Source of the DNA: an uncultured Clostridia bacterium
GTDB lineage: Bacteria > Bacillota > Clostridia > Christensenellales > CAG-138
Assembly (NCBI GenBank): GCA_937900325.1
Contig: CALCEX010000277.1
Coordinates: 1-6,349 of the forward strand
Reading direction: 5' to 3'
DNA length: 6,349 bases
Notes under the pieces: model-generated
Told to the model about the DNA's origin: nothing
Databases searched by the model: none
The model's input: the letters and a program-made list of their open reading frames with translations, nothing else
Made by a program: the position numbers and the translations under genes
Shown: piece after piece, positions 1 through 4,768 of the stretch
How the letters are laid out: each line of letters starts with the position of its first letter
Numbering within the stretch: position 1 is the stretch's first letter

Positions 1-70
1 TGATTTTATAAAGATCGATTGCATCCGCATAGAACGGATGCGTCGGCGTTGTGATGCGTTCAAAAATCAT
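1..70 (-). CDS. N-terminus of a probable GNAT acetyltransferase (partial, runs off left edge)
   Basis: Only the first 23 codons are present, beginning MIFERITTPTHPFYADAI and continuing DLYKI. An excellent RBS (AAGGAG, 7 nt from the ATG) supports the start. The opening (MxFERITTxxHPxYxxAxxLY) resembles the N-terminus of a group of clostridial GNAT N-acetyltransferases, which transfer an acetyl group from acetyl-CoA to an amine. The acetyl-CoA binding motif would lie beyond the left edge, so the function is inferred from the N-terminus alone. The start overlaps the stop of the upstream small ORF as ATGA, suggesting translational coupling. The gene is certainly coding here; the family is less sure. 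Confidence 0.6.
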   Translation of the reverse strand, partial: MIFERITTPTHPFYADAIDLYKI

Positions 71-195
71 AGCGTTTTCTCCTTATTATTCTGCTGCGCT
101 GTTTGCTTATGCTCTATTGAGTTCTGGGCAAAGGCGAACAGAGCCTCGTTGATCTCAAAGACGTTATCGTTTTCATGCTCCACGAAATACTCCAT
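67..195 (-). CDS. Small unrecognised ORF coupled to the GNAT gene
   Basis: This 42-codon frame starts at ATG 195 with MEYFVEHENDNVFEINEALF and ends NKEKTL. Its TGA overlaps the ATG of the next gene (ATGA), a typical operon junction. The product is acidic, with a Gln/Asn-rich tail, and has no signal peptide or membrane segment. The frame stays open upstream to about position 282, just past the TraX stop. A GTG at 243 would add 16 residues (VKAGFALSRSNRLDIT). Neither start has a good RBS: an AGG lies 12 nt before the ATG and a GAG 9 nt before the GTG. I do not recognise the family. It could be an intact small gene, or the C-terminal remnant of a larger one cut at the TraX junction. The codon pattern and overlap favour real coding sequence. 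Confidence 0.45.
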   Translation of the reverse strand: MEYFVEHENDNVFEINEALFAFAQNSIEHKQTAQQNNKEKTL

Positions 196-277
196 GGTGA
201 TGTCTAACCTGTTGGAGCGGGAGAGCGCAAAGCCCGCCTTCACGAGCAGACACTCGTAAACAGAATACCTTCTATGT

Positions 278-1009
278 TCACCTTACCAGAAGAGCCAGCA
301 CCAGCATATGTACCGGATAGAACGCATAGCAGACATACTGAAATGTCTTGCTGTGGTAGCCCTGCCGCCCGTGATAGAGCCAGATGGGCACAAGCGCCAG
401 CAGCGCAAGCCCCTGCTGGCAAATCTCAAATTCCGCTCCGAAAATGGAAACGGGGTACAACTGTCCGCCAAGCAGCCGCACATTGAGCCAGTACAGCGCC
501 AATATCTGTCCGAGCAGCTTCCACCATTGTCTGCCGCGGAAAAAGTAGAAAACAAATACGGTCAGGACGCCCGCGCCGTAGTAGTCCACCATTCCCACCG
601 TGGCAATGATCGTGCCAAGCACCGTTACACCCGCGCAGCTAAGAACATAATACCATATCTTTTTTGTTTCCTTCGCTTTGTCCATGACGCGGATACCGAG
701 CAGACCGAGAAGCAGCGTCCAGATGACATTCTGGTGTACGGGATAGAACCATGTATCGCCGTACATCAGATCAAAAGGGATCTCAGAGAGCAGCGCAAAG
801 GCAAGCATTCGCAGCGCATATCGTTTGAAGCTTTGCGTGTGATAATAGCCCTCTACCACCATGAAGGCGAAAATCGGGAAGGCAAGCCGCCCTACGCAGG
901 TGAGCCATTCCTGCGCGGGCAAAAGTGTTGCCCACAGGTGATCCATCAGCATAAAAGCCATCGCCAGAATATGCAGAGCCGCCGCACTGATGTCAAATCG
1001 TTTTTTCAT
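278..1009 (-). CDS. TraX family membrane protein
   Basis: This 243-residue polytopic membrane protein shows the TraX family pattern: MLMDH near residue 20-24, GRLAFPIFAFMVVEGYYHT at 40-58, LLSEIPFDL at 73-81, QNVIWTL at 93-99, YGAGVL at 144-149 and a closing YAFYPVHM at 228-235. About seven or eight hydrophobic segments run through the whole length, with a short basic N-terminus. Length is normal for the family. F-plasmid TraX N-acetylates F pilin, and the family is related to acyltransferases. Chromosomal clostridial copies have no proven substrate, so the role here is open. I chose the ATG at 1009 because GGAG sits 7 nt upstream; the ATG at 1021 would add four residues but lacks such an RBS. 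No conjugation genes are visible nearby. The C-terminus looks complete. Confidence 0.9.
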   Translation of the reverse strand: MKKRFDISAAALHILAMAFMLMDHLWATLLPAQEWLTCVGRLAFPIFAFMVVEGYYHTQSFKRYALRMLAFALLSEIPFDLMYGDTWFYPVHQNVIWTLLLGLLGIRVMDKAKETKKIWYYVLSCAGVTVLGTIIATVGMVDYYGAGVLTVFVFYFFRGRQWWKLLGQILALYWLNVRLLGGQLYPVSIFGAEFEICQQGLALLALVPIWLYHGRQGYHSKTFQYVCYAFYPVHMLVLALLVR

Positions 1010-1051
1010 TAAATTCTCCATGGTATCGTCCCATAATAAAGCTGCTTTCTT

Positions 1052-1102
1052 TCAGGTACGCATTGCATCAAACCGGAAGTTGTGGGTATGAAACTCCTCC
1101 AT
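1052..1102 (-). other. Possible orphan coding tail in the gap before TraX
   Basis: The 124 bases between TraX and the next gene contain a frame reading MEEFHTHNFRFDAMRT then TGA. The frame is also open upstream (FVQSCVGR) into the end of the neighbouring gene, in a different frame from that gene. The composition looks protein-like and resembles a C-terminal tail, but there is no RBS before this ATG. It may be a remnant of a deleted gene or chance. A run of seven T lies just after the stop of the 1134-1562 gene, but without a clear stem. Confidence 0.18.
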
Positions 1103-1133
1103 TCTGCCGACGCAAGACTGTACGAAAAAAATG

Positions 1134-1562
1134 CTATTCTTCAGTTTTGTATACGATGTCCCCATCAAAATACATAGATAGCGACATCTGTATTAAATCA
1201 AAATCGTTGTCTTTAGGCAAGTGCGGATAACCGCTATACTCTACCTGATTAAATCCGTACATTTCATCTACAATTTCAAAGTAACATTTACCATGCTGCT
1301 TAATAAAATCATTCAATGATACTTTGACACCGTCAAATCTACCGTATTTGCCCAATTTGCTCAGCAGCAAAACGCACGCACTATCCATATCAACATTTTC
1401 AATGGCGATTTTTCCGTCTACTTGCGCATAAGGTTCCTGGGTGCTTACAAATCCATGCTCAAACTCCAAATAAACAGTCTCGTTTTCACAAGTGATACTG
1501 TTCACAACCATGTCGTGCAAGCTATACGGCATATTTATTTTTTGCTTAAATCTCGTTACCAT
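1134..1562 (-). CDS. Hypothetical protein, 142 aa, AT-rich orphan
   Basis: The frame begins MVTRFKQKINMPYSLHDMVV. The ATG at 1562 is chosen because GGAG lies 7 nt upstream; a TTG at 1598 would extend it by 12 residues without support. The product is soluble-looking, acidic and rich in alternating hydrophobic residues (TVYLEFEHGF, KCYFEIVDEMYGF), which suggests a mostly beta small domain. No signal peptide, membrane segment or catalytic motif is visible. The ending FDGDIVYKTEE is followed by TAG. The DNA is visibly more AT-rich than the flanking TraX and XRE genes, with many A/T third positions, suggesting separate acquisition. Single-domain proteins of this kind are often immunity-like or element cargo genes, but nothing here shows that. 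The family is not recognised; the coding status is fairly secure from RBS, codon pattern and length. Confidence 0.7.
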   Translation of the reverse strand: MVTRFKQKINMPYSLHDMVVNSITCENETVYLEFEHGFVSTQEPYAQVDGKIAIENVDMDSACVLLLSKLGKYGRFDGVKVSLNDFIKQHGKCYFEIVDEMYGFNQVEYSGYPHLPKDNDFDLIQMSLSMYFDGDIVYKTEE

Positions 1563-1594
1563 TCCGCGTCTCCAAATTCCTGGTTGTACGTCTC

Positions 1595-1696
1595 TCAAGA
1601 TTTCAGTCCGTCAACCCACGCCGCCAGTTCTTTATGTCCGGCGTTGCCCTTGAAAACATTCAAAGTAAATCCGCCAAGAAACCGGCACGCGGACAG
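1595..1696 (-). pseudogene. Coding remnant directly after the XRE gene
   Basis: After the TAA that ends the XRE frame, the same frame stays open for 33 codons and ends in TGA. The translation is protein-like, especially FTLNVFKGNAGHKELAAWVD followed by GLKS. There is no start codon with an RBS, so it cannot easily be expressed alone. It could be the tail of a gene whose front was deleted, or an extension of the XRE reading frame created by a second nonsense mutation. The XRE protein already has a natural-looking end (KKYTPKKYKK-type basic tail), so I favour a separate truncated gene. The family is not recognised. Confidence 0.3.
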
Positions 1697-2125
1697 TTAT
1701 TCCTTTGCGTCTATCCCGGTCTTTTTGTATTTCTTCGGCGTGTATTTCCCGAAACTCCGGGCTTTGGACTCCCAGTATATATCCTGCAGCGCCTTCATCG
1801 CCGCATCCTTATCCTGCTCGGACAGCGTGCCGCCCGCAAACAGGCCGGACATTCCTTCGATCAGCTCCTTCGCCTGTTTTATGCCGCGGGAGCCGTACTG
1901 CCCGGATGGCTGAGCTACAAACTCTTCGACCTTGGTAAGCAGATAGTTCACATCCACCTTGAAGTATGCTGCGATCTTTCTGCAAGCGTCCTTGGTGCGG
2001 GGAAAGGAAATACCGTTTTCATACCGGGTGATCATGCGTCTGTTGATCCCCAGCGCATCGGCTGTTTACTGCTGGGTCAGCTTCCGCTTCTCCCGTTCAG
2101 CCTTGAATTTTTCTCCAAGCGTCAT
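1697..2125 (-). pseudogene. XRE-family HTH regulator with internal stop codon
   Basis: The full frame starts at ATG 2125 (MTLGEKFKAEREKRKLTQQ) with GGAG 11 nt upstream, and would give 142 codons. Codon 20 (2066-2068) is TAA, in the middle of helix 2 of the HTH. The frame then resumes perfectly: TADALGINRRMITRYENGIS, SFPRTKDACRKIAAYFKVDV, NYLL. This is a classic Cro/C1-type HTH (about residues 6-62) followed by a helical tail ending KYTPKKYKKTGIDAKE. The homologous position is usually Glu (LTQQEvADaLGI), so a single GAA-to-TAA change explains it. Re-initiation at the ATG at 2035 (residue 31) would give 112 residues lacking the first half of the HTH, which should not bind DNA normally. The rest shows no further damage, so inactivation looks recent, or the base is a sequencing error. 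Confidence 0.85.
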
Positions 2126-2151
2126 TCTGGCAGTCACTCCTGTTCACAAAA

Positions 2152-2176
2152 GCTTGCGGCGTCAGATCGCGCAAGC
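2152..2176. repeat. Inverted repeat upstream of the XRE gene
   Basis: GCTTGCG (2152-2158) and CGCAAGC (2170-2176) form a perfect 7-bp inverted repeat with an 11-base spacer. It lies 26 bp upstream of the XRE start codon, where an autoregulating XRE repressor commonly binds. A role as operator is inference from position; as an RNA hairpin it would sit in the XRE 5' leader. Confidence 0.4.
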
Positions 2177-2179
2177 CTG

Positions 2180-2210
2180 TTGACAAAGGCACTGAAGCGC
2201 GCATGATAAT
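2180..2210 (+). promoter_or_regulatory. Rightward promoter-like sequence
   Basis: A perfect -35 TTGACA (2180-2185) is followed after 19 bp by GATAAT (2205-2210), close to the -10 consensus. The spacer is longer than ideal. It would transcribe away from the XRE gene toward the small plus-strand ORF and the terminator at 2461-2506. It lies between two inverted repeats, so a divergent XRE-regulated promoter is plausible but unproven. Confidence 0.35.
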
Positions 2211-2230
2211 TGAGCAATCAAACTGCGCGC
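2197..2230. repeat. GC-rich inverted repeat overlapping the promoter-like sequence
   Basis: GCGCGCA (2197-2203) and TGCGCGC (2224-2230) form a perfect 7-bp inverted repeat around a 20-base spacer. Inside it is a smaller dyad, TTGA-GCAA-TCAA (2210-2221). The repeat covers the -10-like GATAAT, which is what a repressor operator would do. It does not resemble the 2152-2176 repeat in sequence. Confidence 0.35.
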
Positions 2231-2292
2231 AGAATACTCTGAATTGCCCGCCCTGTCAAGAGGCATGAGCAGCTGTACACGAAAAAGTTACA

Positions 2293-2475
2293 TTGTATGA
2301 GCAGTTCAAATGGACAGGCGTCTGTGCTGCCGGAGATCATCCGTTCCCTGGCGGAGCGCACCTATGCGTTCACACCGAAGAATACGCCTGTAAGCGGAAA
2401 AAACAGACCATACTTGTTCATTGGAGCTTCATCGGGGCAGTCGAACCGCCCCGAGAAGAGAAAAAATCGGCATAG
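2293..2475 (+). CDS. Uncertain small plus-strand ORF before the terminator
   Basis: A TTG-started frame gives 60 residues beginning LYEQFKWTGVCAAGDHPFPG and ending PPREEKKSA, with its TAG inside the stem of the terminator at 2461-2506. It has three cysteines (residues 11, 25 and 34) and a basic, polar C-terminal part. A second frame from ATG 2297 (MSSSNGQASVLPEIIRSLAE) also looks protein-like and has GC-richer third positions at first, but it runs on through the terminator into the antisense of the LysM gene. No good RBS precedes either start (GAAAAAG is the closest). Position downstream of a promoter-like sequence and upstream of a terminator favours some plus-strand expression. I do not recognise either product; one could be a gene fragment. 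Confidence 0.25.
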   Translation: MYEQFKWTGVCAAGDHPFPGGAHLCVHTEEYACKRKKQTILVHWSFIGAVEPPREEKKSA

Positions 2476-2506
2476 CCGTATCGCTCCAAACTATGCCGAT
2501 ATTTTT
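2461..2506. terminator. Bidirectional Rho-independent terminator
   Basis: ATCGGCATAG (2466-2475) and CTATGCCGAT (2491-2500) form a perfect 10-bp stem with a 15-base loop. On the minus strand it is followed by six T, ending transcription from the LysM gene 57 bp upstream. On the plus strand it is followed by ATTTTT, so it can also stop rightward transcripts arriving from 2180-2475. Confidence 0.85.
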
Positions 2507-2562
2507 CCAAGGTATATGATCCCCTGTCAGGGCACCCTTCAGGACTTCTCCTTTGCCGCGCC

Positions 2563-3360
2563 TTACGCGGGAATGAGCAGCGTTTCGCCGGCGATGATAA
2601 GATCCGGATTGGCAATGTTATTGAGACGCACAAGCTCCTCCACCGTGGTGTTGAACTGCCTGGCTATGGAGGAAAGAGTATCGCCGGGCCTGATGACGTA
2701 TGTCATAACGCCGCCGGAAAGGTAGGGCTTTAGCTGCGCCCAGGTGCGCCTGCCCGCTATGCCGTCAGGAGATAGGCCCTTTGCTCGCTGAAATGCCACC
2801 AGCGCACTTTGGGTCCGCGAGCCAAATATGCCGTCTATGGCGCCGGGATCGAAGCCGGCGTTGAGCAGCGCGGTTTGCAGTATAACCACCAGCATACCCC
2901 TGTCGCCGCGCCTGAGGTATATGTTGTCGTAATTGATGAAGGGGGCTATGGCCAGCCATGTATCCCTGTTGGCCACGCCGGTTTCCGGCAGCCGCGCCGA
3001 GCGCTGGAAGGCGCGCAGGGCCGCCTGGGTCTTTGTGCCGAAAAGGCTGTCTATGGTACCGGAGGAGTTGCCGGAAGCCTCCAGCGCCTGCTGGAGGATC
3101 CTTACCATATTGCCCTTGCTGCCCCTGCGCAGCACGTCAGGGTCGCTCTCAAGGGCGAAGGGCTGTAAAAATTCCCATGTCCGCGGGCCGATTATGCCGT
3201 CCTGCCTGAGCCCAAGCACCTGCTGAAACTGCTGCACCGCGCGCTCTGTGCCGGGACCGAATATGCCATCGACCCTGCCGGGAGCATATCCCGCACGAAT
3301 GAGGGCGGTCTGGGCGGTACGCACATCGTTGCCGGTGTCGCCACGTTGTAATATTCTCAT
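2563..3360 (-). CDS. Peptidoglycan-binding protein: three PG_binding_1 repeats plus LysM
   Basis: The 265-residue protein is built from four wall-binding modules. Three PG_binding_1 repeats lie at about residues 3-67, 77-141 and 148-213, each with the signature turn and helix (DGIFGPGTERAVQQFQ, IDSLFGTKTQAALRAFQ, IDGIFGSRTQSALVAFQ). A LysM domain follows at 220-264 (TYVIRPGDTLSSIA, then LNNIANPDLIIAGETLLIP), ending two residues before the stop. Both module types bind peptidoglycan glycan or peptide. There is no catalytic domain, no signal peptide and no membrane segment, so export is not explained; small clostridial proteins of this layout are often assigned to spores or the mother-cell side of the cortex, which is inference here. 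The start is fixed by GAGGTG 5 nt before the ATG. The gene follows rlmI after 76 bp and has its own strong terminator. Confidence 0.9.
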   Translation of the reverse strand: MRILQRGDTGNDVRTAQTALIRAGYAPGRVDGIFGPGTERAVQQFQQVLGLRQDGIIGPRTWEFLQPFALESDPDVLRRGSKGNMVRILQQALEASGNSSGTIDSLFGTKTQAALRAFQRSARLPETGVANRDTWLAIAPFINYDNIYLRRGDRGMLVVILQTALLNAGFDPGAIDGIFGSRTQSALVAFQRAKGLSPDGIAGRRTWAQLKPYLSGGVMTYVIRPGDTLSSIARQFNTTVEELVRLNNIANPDLIIAGETLLIPA

Positions 3361-3367
3361 CTTTGCA

Positions 3368-3421
3368 CCTCGCTGATCTTGCGCGTTTTCCGCGCTTTAT
3401 ACTGCCAAGATATGCGCGAGG
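3368..3421 (-). promoter_or_regulatory. Leader stem-loop that may mask the LysM gene RBS
   Basis: In the 76-bp gap between rlmI and the LysM gene, minus-strand RNA can fold as CCTCGC (3421-3416) with GCGAGG (3373-3368), then ATCTTG (3411-3406) with CAAGAT (3381-3376), with a small inner hairpin GCGCG-GAAAA-CGCGC (3395-3381). The outer arm includes the GAGG of the LysM gene RBS. Pairing would hide the RBS. No T-run follows, so it is not a standard terminator for rlmI. A TATAAA lies in the loop, but I see no matching -35. Confidence 0.4.
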
Positions 3422-3436
3422 GGCGGCAGGTGTGCT

Positions 3437-4666
3437 TCACACCAGCTGGAACAGGTAAAATTTAAGATAATCGGTTTCGGGCACGTTCATAAGCGTAGGA
3501 TGGTCCGGAGACTGCCTTCGGGCTTCTATGAGCTTAAGGGAAACGTTTGCGTCCCGCGCTGCGGACTGTACCATCTTGACGAACAGCCCGTTATCCATAA
3601 AGTGCGAGCAGGAGCAGGTGGCAAGGTAGCCGCCGCGGGGCAGCAGCTTCATTGCGCGGAAGTTTATTTCCTTATAGCCGCGTTCCGCCCCCTTTATCGC
3701 CCTGCGGCTCTTTGTGAATGCAGGGGGATCGAGTATGACGAAGTCATAGTCCGCGTGCTCATTGCAAAGCGCGGGAAGAAGGTCAAATACATCTGCCGCA
3801 ATGAAATCCATATTGCCAATAAGGCCGTTGCGCTCTGCGTTGAGCTTTGCCATCTCTATGGCGGTATCGGATACGTCCACGGCGGTCACGCGATCAGCGC
3901 CGCCCAGCGCCGCATTCAGGGCGAAGGAACCGGTGTGCGTAAAGCAATCCAGAACCCTTTTTCCTGCGGCTATCTTGGCCACGGCCTGACGGTTATATTT
4001 CTGATCAAGGAAAAAGCCGGTTTTTTGTCCGTTTTCCACATCCACCTCGTACCGTATGCCGTTTTCGGTTATCTCGGTGACGGGGGAGGGCGGCTGGGGC
4101 AGATAATCCGCCAGATACCAGCCCTTGCCTCTATCCAGACCCTCCAGCTCGCGGAGGGCTGCATCGTTGCGCTCGAATATGCCGGCAACGCTTACGTTTT
4201 CCTGTGCGAGCTGTTTTACGAGCTGGCGGTATATGGTATCCTTTACTCTTTCCATACCTATGGAGAGGACCTGAGAGACGAGTATGCTTTCGTAACGGTC
4301 TACGGTAAGACCGGGCAGCCCGTCCGCCTCGCCGAATACCAACCGGCAGCAGCGATAATCGGCAGGGCCCATTACGGTCCTTCTGTATGCGAGGGCGTAC
4401 TGTATCCTGCGGGCGAAGAACTCATCCCCGAAGGTTTCATTTGCGTTTGAGGAAAGGAGGCGTATGCGTATTTTGCTCTTGTAGCTTATAAACCCGGTGC
4501 CGAGATAGGAGCCTTTTTCGGAAAACACGTCTACAAGTGAACCGTTTTCGGGCTCGCCTTCAAGCTTGAGCACCTCGGCGTCGTATACCCATGGGTGGCC
4601 CAGGCGGAGCGAGGTTTCTGCTTTTTTTGTTATGGTAGCCGCAGGGAAGTTTCTTGCCTGTTTCAT
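3437..4666 (-). CDS. rlmI: RlmI-type 23S rRNA (cytosine-C5) methyltransferase
   Basis: The 409-residue protein matches the COG1092/RlmI family (YwbD in Bacillus), which uses S-adenosylmethionine to methylate a cytosine of 23S rRNA (C1962 in E. coli). An N-terminal PUA-like domain (about 8-80; LRLGHPWVYDAEV) precedes the EADGLPGLTVDRY segment (113-125), a central domain, GQKTGFFLDQ (213-222) and the Rossmann methyltransferase fold. In that fold, VLDCFTHTGSFALNAALGG is SAM motif I (238-256), VDVS ends the next strand (263-266), ILDPPAFTKS is motif IV (311-320) and TCSCSH (350-355) carries the probable catalytic cysteine. All key motifs are intact and the length is normal. The RBS is weak (AAGGA about 16 nt before the ATG), but the N-terminus aligns with the family. 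Exact target specificity in this organism is assumed from the family. Confidence 0.9.
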   Translation of the reverse strand: MKQARNFPAATITKKAETSLRLGHPWVYDAEVLKLEGEPENGSLVDVFSEKGSYLGTGFISYKSKIRIRLLSSNANETFGDEFFARRIQYALAYRRTVMGPADYRCCRLVFGEADGLPGLTVDRYESILVSQVLSIGMERVKDTIYRQLVKQLAQENVSVAGIFERNDAALRELEGLDRGKGWYLADYLPQPPSPVTEITENGIRYEVDVENGQKTGFFLDQKYNRQAVAKIAAGKRVLDCFTHTGSFALNAALGGADRVTAVDVSDTAIEMAKLNAERNGLIGNMDFIAADVFDLLPALCNEHADYDFVILDPPAFTKSRRAIKGAERGYKEINFRAMKLLPRGGYLATCSCSHFMDNGLFVKMVQSAARDANVSLKLIEARRQSPDHPTLMNVPETDYLKFYLFQLV

Positions 4667-4707
4667 AATAAACGGAAGCGATCCTTTTCTATTTTTTTAT
4701 CCTACAT

Positions 4708-4736
4708 ATGATACCATAAAAACAGCCCGCACACAA
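4708..4736 (-). promoter_or_regulatory. Candidate promoter of rlmI, overlapping the upstream terminator
   Basis: On the minus strand TTGTGT (4736-4731) and TATCAT (4713-4708) are separated by 17 bp, 41 bp before the rlmI start. The -35 lies in the loop and edge of the terminator hairpin that ends the upstream gene. This would make rlmI independently transcribed. Confidence 0.4.
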
Positions 4737-4750
4737 AGCTGTATGCGGGC
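4718..4750 (-). terminator. Rho-independent terminator of the cyclodeaminase-like gene
   Basis: GCCCGCA (4750-4744 on the minus strand) pairs with TGCGGGC (4731-4725) in a 7-bp GC-rich stem with a 12-base loop, followed by TGTTTTTA. It begins 18 bp after the stop codon of the 4769-5809 gene. On the plus strand a T6 run also lies a few bases after the stem, so weak bidirectional action is possible. Confidence 0.8.
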
Positions 4751-4768
4751 AGAATGCTTTTTTGGCGA

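Noticed and set aside
308..1012. A 234-codon plus-strand open frame antisense to TraX
   Set aside because: The translation is rich in His, Arg and Gln with no fold pattern, as expected of the reverse complement of a hydrophobic membrane protein. TraX motifs are unambiguous on the other strand.
2432..2454. T-arm-like hairpin on the minus strand (TCGGGGC, loop GGTTCGACT, GCCCCGA), considered as a tRNA or tmRNA 3' end or attachment site
   Set aside because: The base closing the T loop would be a G-G mismatch, there is no acceptor partner, D arm or anticodon arm upstream, and a terminator lies directly before it. It is only a GC-rich hairpin.
2418..2633. Minus-strand 71-codon frame across the terminator
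   Set aside because: It spans the terminator stem and the end of the LysM gene in another frame, and has no RBS or protein-like pattern.
3500..4450. A 316-codon plus-strand open frame antisense to rlmI
   Set aside because: It is a shadow of rlmI, which has every expected methyltransferase motif on the minus strand.
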